Positions 1 through 5,788 of a stretch of 6,459 bases of DNA are shown here, piece after piece. The DNA is from Lutibacter sp. (GTDB taxonomy: Bacteria > Bacteroidota > Bacteroidia > Flavobacteriales > Flavobacteriaceae). The notes beneath the pieces were generated by a model, which was not told where the DNA came from, ran no database searches, and saw nothing but the letters and a program-made list of their open reading frames with translations. Within the stretch, counting starts at the first letter, position 1. Each line of letters opens with the position of its first letter. The translations under genes and the position numbers were made by a program. The stretch lies in contig JASMME010000080.1 in the NCBI GenBank assembly GCA_030748365.1, positions 1 through 6,459 on the forward strand, given 5' to 3'.

Positions 1-1185
1 CAGTACTAAAGCATTACTATTTTCCAAGACACTATAGCTATCATCATAAAATGTTAATTTATTAGTAGCTATCCATTTCCTTGGGAATTTTTTAACAGCC
101 TCCTCATTTGCAACTGGATCAAATGCCTGTACTATCGCACCCGCTTTAATCAGTGATTTGATTAATACCACCGATGGTGCTTCCCGCATGTCATCGGTTC
201 CAGGCTTAAAAGCCAAGCCCCAAACGCCAAAAGTAAATCCGGTTAAATTGGCTCCAAATCGTTTGATTATTTTCTGAGCGATGACTAATTTCTGCGCATC
301 GTTTACGGCTTCAACAGCGCTTATTAACTGTGCATTGTAACCGTTATCTTTGGCTATTTTAGTCAAGGCTTTTACATCTTTGGGGAAACAAGACCCCCCA
401 TAACCAGCACCTGGATAAATAAACCTGTACCCTATACGCTGGTCTGAACCAATGCCAATTCGTACTTGATTGGCATCGGCCCCTACCTTTTCACAAATAT
501 TGGCAATTTCATTCATAAAAGATATTTTGGTAGCCAACATGGCATTGGCTGCGTATTTGGTCATCTCCGCAGAGCGGATGTCCATGGTGATAAAACGGTC
601 ATGAGATCTAAAAAAAGGCGCATAGATTTCCTTCATTTTTTTAATGGCAAACTCCGAATCTGCTCCAATGACTACACGATCGGGTTTCATAAAATCTTCA
701 ATGGCGGCACCTTCTTTTAAAAATTCAGGATTCGAAACCACCTCAAAATCTAAGTCTGATTTCCTAATATCCAATTCTTTTTGAATGGTTGCCTTTACCT
801 TATCAGCAGTGCCAATGGGTACAGTAGATTTATCAACGACAATCAACCTTTGTTGCATCGCCTGCCCAATTGATTTGGCCACCGCCAACACATATTGTAA
901 ATCCGCTGAGCCGTCATCCCCCATGGGTGTTCCCACCGCTATAAAAGCCATTTCAGCATTTTGTAGGGCCTCGTCTAGGGCTGTTGTAAAAAGTAAATTT
1001 TTGTGTTGAATGTTTCTTAGAACCATGGTCTCCAAACCCGGCTCAAATATGGGAATGATTCCTTGGTTTAATTGTTCAATTTTAACAGCATCTATATCTA
1101 CACAGGTAACTTTGTTTCCCATCTCTGCAAAACAAGTCCCTGAGACCAACCCAACATAGCCTGAACCAATAACGGTAATATTCAT
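1..1185 (-). CDS. ugd: UDP-glucose 6-dehydrogenase, C-terminus cut by window edge
   Basis: Cytoplasmic enzyme that oxidises UDP-glucose to UDP-glucuronate with two NAD+, supplying uronic acid for surface polysaccharide. The frame is open from an ATG at 1185 to base 1 and gives 395 residues; the family is usually about 435-440, so roughly 40-45 are missing off the left edge. Visible: the Rossmann NAD motif GSGYVG (residues 7-12) and acidic VDID (29-32); EPGLE near 47-51; GTPMGDDGSAD near 85-95; DKSTVPIGTA (118-127); NPEFLKEGAA (152-161); PDRVVIG; ATKISFMNE (218-226); the catalytic-cysteine motif GGSCFPKD with Cys266; and the C-terminal UDP-binding-domain motif GLAFKPGTDDMREAPS (from about 323). 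An A/G-rich stretch (AGAAGAAG) lies about 10 bases before the ATG. It is separated from the upstream gene by 150 bp, so it may be transcribed on its own or by read-through. Its GC content is clearly lower than that of the glycosyltransferase genes. A sister dehydrogenase for another UDP or GDP sugar is possible, but the motif set fits Ugd best. Confidence 0.95.
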   Translation of the reverse strand, partial: MNITVIGSGYVGLVSGTCFAEMGNKVTCVDIDAVKIEQLNQGIIPIFEPGLETMVLRNIQHKNLLFTTALDEALQNAEMAFIAVGTPMGDDGSADLQYVLAVAKSIGQAMQQRLIVVDKSTVPIGTADKVKATIQKELDIRKSDLDFEVVSNPEFLKEGAAIEDFMKPDRVVIGADSEFAIKKMKEIYAPFFRSHDRFITMDIRSAEMTKYAANAMLATKISFMNEIANICEKVGADANQVRIGIGSDQRIGYRFIYPGAGYGGSCFPKDVKALTKIAKDNGYNAQLISAVEAVNDAQKLVIAQKIIKRFGANLTGFTFGVWGLAFKPGTDDMREAPSVVLIKSLIKAGAIVQAFDPVANEEAVKKFPRKWIATNKLTFYDDSYSVLENSNALVL

Positions 1186-1237
1186 TTCTGTTTATCTTCT
1201 TCTAATGATTTCACTTATTCTCCTAATCCCACCCGAT

Positions 1238-1270
1238 AAAAATTGGTGGTTTTGTTTTTATAAAAAACCA
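1238..1270 (-). terminator. Weak intrinsic terminator candidate after the nucleotidyltransferase gene
   Basis: On the minus strand TGGTTTT (1270-1264) can pair with AAAACCA (1253-1247) across a 10-base AT-rich loop, and a run of five T follows at 1242-1238. It lies about 65 bases past the stop codon at 1336 and about 50 bases before the ugd start. The stem is AT-rich and only 7 bp, so termination would be partial at best. I see no clear promoter for ugd in the rest of the 1186-1335 gap. Confidence 0.3.
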
Positions 1271-1335
1271 GCCGTCAAATGTTTTTGGATGGAGTGAATG
1301 CTGCATTTTTAGTTTTGCCACCACCACGATCCAAG

Positions 1336-1764
1336 CTACAACTTCTTTAACAACCAACTACTACTTTGTATCTTCTCTCCCAACCCATCAATAAGCGCTA
1401 CCCCCATTTGCTTACAAACAGCCCTTTCCGGAATGGTCTTATTATTTTGATCACCCCCATTGGCAAAAGCCAGGTCATAGTCCTTCCCAAAATCCTCCGC
1501 TATTTGCTGAATGGTGGCACACACCGTTCGGTCCCGGTCTATGGATAAAATGGCCTTGTCCACCGCCTTGATATTGGAAACAATGATCATACGTTCCTCT
1601 TCATCCTGAAACTCCTTACTGCCTTTAAGGGCCCTTTGGTGGTCATTATTGACAACCACAAACAAGGCATCGGCCAGGGCCTTGGCCTCATTAAAATACG
1701 CCAGGTGGCCTTTGTGAATAGGGTTAAAATACCCTGATACGATGATGGCTTTTTGCTTGCTCAT
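1336..1764 (-). CDS. Stand-alone adenylyl/cytidylyltransferase-like protein (HxGH nucleotidyltransferase)
   Basis: A 142-residue protein of the nucleotidyltransferase superfamily that includes glycerol-3-phosphate cytidylyltransferase (TagD type) and the adenylyltransferase domain of HldE/RfaE. These enzymes join a phosphorylated small molecule to CMP or AMP and release pyrophosphate. Visible: the N-terminal loop SGYFNPIHKGH (residues 10-20) with the nucleotide-binding HxGH signature (His17, His20); VNND at 38-41; GGDQNNKTIPE in the C-terminal third; and KIQSSSWL near the end, where TagD-type enzymes have RTEGISTT. Its length is that of a single catalytic domain, with no fused kinase. The ATG at 1764 lies 3 bp after the stop of the wzz-like gene, so the two are almost certainly co-transcribed; there is no Shine-Dalgarno sequence. 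The context suggests it makes an activated precursor or decoration for the polysaccharide. The substrate and the nucleotide (CTP or ATP) cannot be told from the sequence. The family call is solid; the function is not. Confidence 0.88.
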   Translation of the reverse strand: MSKQKAIIVSGYFNPIHKGHLAYFNEAKALADALFVVVNNDHQRALKGSKEFQDEEERMIIVSNIKAVDKAILSIDRDRTVCATIQQIAEDFGKDYDLAFANGGDQNNKTIPERAVCKQMGVALIDGLGEKIQSSSWLLKKL

Positions 1765-1767
1765 ATA

Positions 1768-2883
1768 TTATTGCTTACGATCCCACTGTTCCTGTAAACC
1801 ACCCAGGGCCTGTTTGCCCAAGACCAGTCCTATTCCGAGCACACCTCCCAAAAAGGTCCAGATTACCAAGATCAACGGACGATTGGGTTTACTTTTTTCC
1901 AAAGGGACCGATACCGGTTCCAAAATCGTAAAGACCGGGGTATCTTCCTTTACCTGTATTTTTTGGGTCTCTAGCTGTTTGGCCAACTCATTATAGACAC
2001 TAAAGGCCAGGTCGTGTTCGGCCTGTAGCTGGGCCAGGGAGGTTTGGGCCAGGGCCGTAGCGGTGTTTTTATTCCGGTCCTGGAAACGGGCCAGGGCCTG
2101 TTGGGCACTGCTATATACTGCCGCCTTTTCCCGGTAGCGTTCTTCTACAAACTGTAACTGGTCAGTGGCCTTTTGGACCTTAAACTCGGTAATGGCCGCC
2201 TGTAACAAGGTCTGGGCTTCCCGGGCCAACTGGGCAGCTGCCAGGGCTTCCGGCATACTGGCCGACAAGGTCACATAACCATCCTTGTCATTGACCGACA
2301 GGCTTAATTGCGCTTGTAACTGTTCGATTAGTCCTTTTTCCTCCTGGGTAATGCTCAACAGTGTCGGGCCGCCTTCGGCAACCGTCTTATTTGCTGGCTT
2401 TCCCTTAAGGGCTTGTAGAAGGAGTCCTGGCAAACCCAGGGTATATTTTTTTAGCGTGCCCAAGAGACCGGGGCGTTTGAGCTCGGTATAATAGTCGTAA
2501 AAAGTCACCGGGCTGTCCTGTCCGTCGATGCTTAGGGAGGTTTGCATCAGCGCTTGCTGGAAGGGAATACTCTGTACAATCTGAGGGTACAGGGTGGGGG
2601 AGATGTCCGAGCCACCCCCTATACTTCCCAGGTTGATCCCGGCCATGGCTGCCAGTCCGCCCAGGCTACCGCCCAGTTTGGTACCGCCTTCTGAAGACTG
2701 GGGCACCATGGTGGTTGATGCGGTGTATTCCTTGGGGGTAAAGAGGGCCACAAACAAACCAAATGCCATAAAGACCAATGTGGTCTTAATCACCTGCCGC
2801 CGGCCTTTCCAAAGGTTTTTGGCGAGTTGGAGCAGGTCAATTTCGTCGTCTGCGATGGGTTCTTGGGTGGGGGTTTCTTTCAT
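1768..2883 (-). CDS. wzz: Wzz/GumC-family polysaccharide chain-length determinant
   Basis: Inner-membrane polysaccharide co-polymerase that sets chain length in Wzx/Wzy-dependent O-antigen, capsule or exopolysaccharide synthesis. With the ATG at 2883 it has 371 residues. A short acidic cytoplasmic tail with DDEIDLLQLAKNLWKGRR (from about 12) precedes the first membrane helix (about 31-48) and the PKEYTAS motif typical of Wzz. Then come a Gly/Ser-rich stretch (about 65-92), a periplasmic part with a long Ala/Gln/Glu-rich, probably coiled-coil region (about 211-311), the KPNRP motif (332-336) and a second membrane helix (about 336-355). There is no C-terminal ATPase or tyrosine-kinase domain, so it is Wzz-like rather than Wzc-like. 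The frame stays open to a GTG at 2955, adding 24 Pro/Gln/Arg-rich residues. I prefer the ATG because family members usually begin about 10-20 residues before the DEID motif, but the added stretch is GC-rich like coding DNA here, so the longer form is not excluded. Neither start has a Shine-Dalgarno sequence. Confidence 0.9.
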   Translation of the reverse strand: MKETPTQEPIADDEIDLLQLAKNLWKGRRQVIKTTLVFMAFGLFVALFTPKEYTASTTMVPQSSEGGTKLGGSLGGLAAMAGINLGSIGGGSDISPTLYPQIVQSIPFQQALMQTSLSIDGQDSPVTFYDYYTELKRPGLLGTLKKYTLGLPGLLLQALKGKPANKTVAEGGPTLLSITQEEKGLIEQLQAQLSLSVNDKDGYVTLSASMPEALAAAQLAREAQTLLQAAITEFKVQKATDQLQFVEERYREKAAVYSSAQQALARFQDRNKNTATALAQTSLAQLQAEHDLAFSVYNELAKQLETQKIQVKEDTPVFTILEPVSVPLEKSKPNRPLILVIWTFLGGVLGIGLVLGKQALGGLQEQWDRKQ

Positions 2884-2976
2884 TGGTTGTTTTTTGGGGG
2901 TTGGGGATTGCTGGGGCGCAGGGCGCCTCGCAATGCCAAACCTATTGATGATCACAATCTAACAAATTCTTGTAGG

Positions 2977-3009
2977 TAAAAATACTTTCTTTTTTAAGAA
3001 AAAAACAAG
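2977..3009 (-). promoter_or_regulatory. Possible Bacteroidota-type promoter for the wzz operon
   Basis: On the minus strand CTTG (3009-3006) and TATTTTTA (2984-2977) are separated by 21 bases. The Bacteroidota consensus is TTTG or TTG near -33 and TAnnTTTG near -7 with about 19-21 bases between, so this fits with one mismatch in each box. Transcription would begin near 2970-2972, leaving a leader of about 90 bases to the ATG at 2883 or about 15 to the GTG at 2955. In AT-rich DNA such matches occur by chance, so the call is tentative. Confidence 0.3.
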
Positions 3010-3026
3010 TCTGTTAGTATATCAGT

Positions 3027-3055
3027 GCTAAAAAGGTTCTTTTTAGCTTTTTTTT
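3027..3055 (+). terminator. Strong intrinsic-terminator structure on the plus strand
   Basis: GCTAAAAAG (3027-3035) and CTTTTTAGC (3039-3047) form a perfect 9-bp stem with a 3-base loop (GTT), followed at once by eight T (3048-3055). This is the layout of a rho-independent terminator reading on the plus strand. Read on the minus strand, the hairpin is preceded by A and has no T run after it, so it should not stop wzz-direction transcription. No plus-strand gene lies to its left in the window. It may end an antisense or small RNA, block antisense transcription, or be the edge of an inserted repeat. Confidence 0.5.
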
Positions 3056-3063
3056 GAATCCGT

Positions 3064-3137
3064 AAAAAGGGCAAAGAAAGGTACATCTTCTTTGCTTTGT
3101 TTCTTTTGTTTATTTATTGATACGTTTGCTTCGTTTT
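3064..3137 (+). repeat. Imperfect intergenic repeat unit, copy A
   Basis: The unit reads AAAAAGGGCAAAGAAA (3064-3079), TTTCTTTTGT (3100-3109), TTGATACGTTTGCTT (3117-3131). All three blocks recur in the same order in copy B to the right, with mismatches and different spacing. The first block also starts a perfect 8-bp hairpin, GCAAAGAA (3071-3078) with TTCTTTGC (3088-3095). TTGCTTCGTTTT (3126-3137) is the exact reverse complement of 3472-3483. I take it for a degenerate member of a dispersed repeat family; that it is dispersed cannot be seen from this window. Confidence 0.5.
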
Positions 3138-3196
3138 TTTCAAATTTCAAGGTATCCATACTTGTTAAAACGCCTTTTATTCCCAAGCATAGGGAA

Positions 3197-3269
3197 GCAA
3201 AAGCTTCGAGATTCAGGGAAGCGTCTTGCGCTTACCGCGAAGTTTTGCGAACGATTTTACGCAGTAAAA
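3197..3269. other. Nested and adjacent hairpins between the repeat copies
   Basis: GCAAAAGCTTCG (3197-3208) pairs with CGAAGTTTTGC (3238-3248), 11 bp with one bulged base. Inside it AAGCG (3219-3223) pairs with CGCTT (3229-3233) around a TCTTG loop. Directly after, TTTTAC (3255-3260) pairs with GTAAAA (3264-3269) around GCA. TTCCC (3180-3184) and GGGAA (3192-3196) can form one more short stem just before. The arrangement suggests a structured RNA or a REP-like DNA element. No known RNA family is recognised. Confidence 0.4.
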
Positions 3270-3279
3270 ATGCCTAGGG

Positions 3280-3311
3280 AAAAACACCCTTTTTAACCCT
3301 TTTTTTGGGTG
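3280..3311 (-). terminator. Weak terminator candidate downstream of the glycosyltransferase operon
   Basis: On the minus strand CACCC (3311-3307) can pair with GGGTG (3289-3285), with TTTTT following at 3284-3280. The loop of 17 bases is long; an alternative shorter stem is ACCC with GGGT across a run of seven A. It lies about 190 bases past the stop at 3498 and is the best candidate I see for ending that operon, but the stem is short. Confidence 0.25.
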
Positions 3312-3314
3312 CGC

Positions 3315-3483
3315 AAAAAAGGGGAAAGAAAAATAACTGCTTTATTTCTTTTGTCCTTCCCTGCTTCCTTGATTTTGGGAGTTTTTATAGTAGGTCGTAG
3401 GCCAGTCGATTGAACTATTGCTAGGAGTTACTTTTTTCTTGTGTTGATACACTTGCTTATGTTCTCTTGATAAAACGAAGCAA
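3315..3483 (+). repeat. Imperfect intergenic repeat unit, copy B
   Basis: It repeats the copy A blocks: AAAAAAGGGGAAAGAAA (3315-3331), TTTCTTTTGT (3345-3354, identical to copy A) and TTGATACACTTGCTT (3444-3458, 13 of 15 bases as in copy A). AAAGAAA and TTTCTTT can pair, as the equivalent blocks of copy A can. The unit is stretched by about 80 bases between the second and third blocks. AAAACGAAGCAA (3472-3483) at its end is a perfect inverted copy of 3126-3137. Confidence 0.45.
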
Positions 3484-3497
3484 CAAAGCAATACTAA

Positions 3498-4661
3498 CTA
3501 TAAAACTTGTGGAAAACCTGATTCCCCATTCCCTATCCCCCCCCGCTGTTCAAGCAATTCGCGGAAGACCTTTAGGTACTGGTCGGTGATATGCTCCCAG
3601 TCGTAGCGGGCAGTAATGCCCTGGCGGGCGGTGTCGCGGTGTGTTTGCAGTACTTCGGGATGGGCTTCGGCCTGGTTTATAGCGGCTTGTAGTGATTGGG
3701 TGTTTTTCTCAAAATACAGGCCGTGTTGGTCGTCTGACAGCATTTCCCGGTTAAAGACGGTGTCCAGGGCAATGATGGCACAGCCATAGGCCAATGCCTT
3801 GATCATGGTGGGGTTGGTACCGCCAAATTCATGGCCGTGTAGGTAGGCATGGCTGTGTTGGTAGAGTGCGGCCAGTTCCCGGGGATCATAGAGATAGCCG
3901 GTAAAGAGCAAGCGCTCATCACGCAGGGCCTTTAGGCGGTCCGCATAGGCATCTTTATAGAAGACATCCCCCACCACCACCAGTTTTCGCCGGGAATCGG
4001 AGGCCAGGAAGCCCTGGATGATCAAATCGGCATTGTTGTCGGGAATCAGCCGGCCCACCACCAGGTAATAACCGCGGGCTTGTAAGCCCCAGCGATCGAG
4101 CAGCTCAGGGGCTTCAATGCTGGTGGTCGGAGCGCCATAGGCAATCACCGTTGAGTCTTTGTTGAATTGCTGTAAATAAACCTGTCGCATGGCCTCGGCA
4201 TCGTTGATCAGCCGGTCATACCAACGGGTGGCCAGGCGGGCCGCAATCCGGAAATAAAAAGCGCCCAGCCCCTTCCACTTGGGACGTAGCCATTCCAGGC
4301 CGTCTAGGTTGATGGCTGTGGGCTTGCCTGCCAGGCGGGAGATCAGGCCAAAAGGGCCGTTGGCCGCATTGACCACCAGGACCACCGATACATCGGAAAA
4401 AGCCGCGTGAATCATGGAAAAAAAGGAATGTACCAACTGGCTAAGTGTCTTGGTTTCCAAACCGGGTACATAGACCAGCCTGATTCCGTTGACTTCTGGA
4501 GGTCGCTCGGAAAAAAGGGAGCGGTGGCAATAGACCGTCACCCGGCAGTTGCGTTGGACCAGGCGTTCGGCCAATTCCTTGACCAGGGTCTCATAGCCCC
4601 CATATACATAGGGGTAGCCCTTGGTGCCGATGATGGCGATGGATGGTTGTTGGGTGCTCAT
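3498..4661 (-). CDS. GT4-type glycosyltransferase with DUF1972 N-terminal domain, rhamnosyltransferase-like
   Basis: A 387-residue GT-B glycosyltransferase, probably acting at the cytoplasmic face of the membrane on a lipid-linked oligosaccharide. The N-terminal acceptor domain starts with IIGTKGYPYVYGGYETLVKEL (residues 10-30), the hallmark of DUF1972, which is known from streptococcal Cps2T/WchF-type beta-1,4-rhamnosyltransferases. VVNAANGPFG (97-104) and INLDGLEW (117-124) also fit. The C-terminal nucleotide-sugar domain begins near 198 (YYLVVGRLIPDNN), with LHGHEFGGTNPTMIKALAYG near 274-293 and LDTVFNREML (299-308). Where classical GT4 enzymes have the second Glu of EX7E, this protein has Lys288; the GGTNP loop differs from the classical motif in this subfamily anyway. 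The ATG at 4661 overlaps the previous gene's TGA by 4 bp (ATGA), indicating translational coupling. It is the last gene before the 540-bp gap. Donor and linkage are inferred from family resemblance only. Confidence 0.9.
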   Translation of the reverse strand: MSTQQPSIAIIGTKGYPYVYGGYETLVKELAERLVQRNCRVTVYCHRSLFSERPPEVNGIRLVYVPGLETKTLSQLVHSFFSMIHAAFSDVSVVLVVNAANGPFGLISRLAGKPTAINLDGLEWLRPKWKGLGAFYFRIAARLATRWYDRLINDAEAMRQVYLQQFNKDSTVIAYGAPTTSIEAPELLDRWGLQARGYYLVVGRLIPDNNADLIIQGFLASDSRRKLVVVGDVFYKDAYADRLKALRDERLLFTGYLYDPRELAALYQHSHAYLHGHEFGGTNPTMIKALAYGCAIIALDTVFNREMLSDDQHGLYFEKNTQSLQAAINQAEAHPEVLQTHRDTARQGITARYDWEHITDQYLKVFRELLEQRGGIGNGESGFPQVL

Positions 4662-5788
4662 AGGTATGGATTTACTACAGCGCGGATCGCCTCCTCGAAA
4701 CGCTCCGGATTAAATATTGTTGCCAAACGCTGGTGAGAACGGGCGATATGGGCCTGTTGCAGGGCCTGGTCTTCTATATAGGCCAAGACCTGTGCGGCAG
4801 CAGTCTCAGCATCCTCAACCGGTATCAGCAGCCCATTCTTTCCCCGGTCGAGCAATTCGATATTTCCGCCCAACTGGGTAGCGACCACGGGGATGCCATG
4901 GCTCATGGCTTCTAAAAGAACGGTCGGCAGGGAATCCGGCAGGATGGAAGGATGGATCAACAGGTCTGTACTGGCAAAAACCGCCGCCATATCAGCGCGA
5001 AAACCCAACAAGTGGATCCGGTCTTCCAGGCCGAGGCTACGTACCTGTTCTTTAAGACTTTCTTCGTAGGACTCATAGCCCTTAAACACATCACCGACAA
5101 TGACCAACTGTAGGTCGGCCCTTTGGCGCATCAGAATGGCCGCCATTTCCACCAGGTATTGGTGGCCTTTAAGGGGAGAAATCCTTCCTATCGCCGTCAG
5201 CTGGTAAGGGCTTGTTTTGTCGGCTGACGGAAGCTGATTGGGGAGGCTGACTGCATTGTAAACCCTACAGAGCTTCTCTGGATCTACCCACTGAGACCAA
5301 TGCGTCCTAACCGCCTCGGAGACCACGATGACCCGGGTGGCCAAACGCTGTATAAGCCGGCCCATCAGACTGGCGTATAGGCCCTTGCTGGCGGGAAGTT
5401 CATGACAGTGGTAAATACTTGGCAGTCCCCGAAGCCTGGCAGCGATCCCCCCCGATAAGACAACCGTGGTGTTGCTATACACCAGGTCGATCTGCTGGCT
5501 GCGTAGGTAGCGGGTCAGGAAATTGACCGCCTTAAAAATCTTACAGCTCCGGTTTAACAAACCGACTAGACTGAGGTATTTCCTACGAAGTACGCCCAGG
5601 TTATAATAAGAAATACGTACCTGCTGGCCGCTAAGGGCCTTGTCCAGGGGGCCCCGATAGGGCAAGACCAGGTGTAGTTCATGGCCCTCCGCTCCCAAGA
5701 GGGCGAGCAGCTGTATAAGAACCCTGCTGGCCCCATAGAGGTCATTGGAACCGTGTAGGAACAGTATTTTCTTAGGAGTTGCGGACAT
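4658..5788 (-). CDS. GT4-family glycosyltransferase
   Basis: A complete 376-residue GT-B retaining glycosyltransferase of family GT4. The N-terminal domain opens with KKILFLHGSNDLYGASRVL (6-24), a glycine loop common in the family, followed by VYSNTTVVLSGGIAARLRG (103-121) and YHCHELP (126-132). The donor-binding domain has AIGRISPLKGH (199-209, with the phosphate-contacting Arg202 and Lys207), IVGDVFKGYE (230-239), LLGFRADMAAVFASTDLLIHPS (260-281) and the carboxylate motif PDSLPTVLLEAMSHG (284-298). In this last motif the first acid of EX7E is Asp285 and the second Glu293, a common variant. It has no signal peptide or membrane helix, so it is probably cytoplasmic or peripheral at the membrane. 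Its start overlaps the upstream gene by 17 bp and its stop overlaps the next gene by 4 bp. The ATG at 5788 is preceded by an A-rich stretch without a Shine-Dalgarno sequence. The transferred sugar cannot be predicted. Confidence 0.92.
   Translation of the reverse strand: MSATPKKILFLHGSNDLYGASRVLIQLLALLGAEGHELHLVLPYRGPLDKALSGQQVRISYYNLGVLRRKYLSLVGLLNRSCKIFKAVNFLTRYLRSQQIDLVYSNTTVVLSGGIAARLRGLPSIYHCHELPASKGLYASLMGRLIQRLATRVIVVSEAVRTHWSQWVDPEKLCRVYNAVSLPNQLPSADKTSPYQLTAIGRISPLKGHQYLVEMAAILMRQRADLQLVIVGDVFKGYESYEESLKEQVRSLGLEDRIHLLGFRADMAAVFASTDLLIHPSILPDSLPTVLLEAMSHGIPVVATQLGGNIELLDRGKNGLLIPVEDAETAAAQVLAYIEDQALQQAHIARSHQRLATIFNPERFEEAIRAVVNPYL

Larger units (their letters stand above)
2956..3497. 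other. Gene-free, AT-rich, repeat- and hairpin-rich intergenic region
   Basis: This stretch separates the glycosyltransferase operon from the wzz operon and has no frame that resembles a protein. Read left to right it holds a possible minus-strand promoter (2977-3009), a strong plus-strand terminator-like hairpin (3027-3055), a first repeat copy (3064-3137), nested hairpins (3197-3269), a weak minus-strand terminator candidate (3280-3311) and a second repeat copy (3315-3483). Each is described separately. Confidence 0.75.

Noticed and set aside
466..1009. Plus-strand open frames of 84 and 74 codons
   Set aside because: Both are antisense to ugd, whose catalytic motifs lie in the same stretch.
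1247..1285. TTTGAC and TATAAA boxes before ugd as a promoter
   Set aside because: They are only about 10 bases apart on the minus strand, too close for a sigma-70 or Bacteroidota-type promoter, and the AT-rich box is part of the hairpin.
1768..2883. Frequent GGCCAGG/CCAGGGCC words as possible repeats or uptake signals
   Set aside because: They coincide with Leu-Ala and Ala-Leu codon pairs of the Ala/Leu-rich reading frame and occur in phase, so codon usage explains them.
2594..2962. Plus-strand open frame of 122 codons rich in Pro and Ser
   Set aside because: It is antisense to the wzz-like gene, and its composition mirrors the Gly/Ala-rich codons on the other strand. There is no recognisable domain.
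3092..3277. Plus-strand open frame of 61 codons in the intergenic island
   Set aside because: It runs straight through the repeat copy and the hairpin cluster, has no protein-like domain, and its composition follows the repeats. It is best explained as a chance frame in repetitive DNA.
4407..4736. Plus-strand open frame of 109 codons
   Set aside because: It is antisense across the junction of two well-supported glycosyltransferase genes and resembles no known protein.
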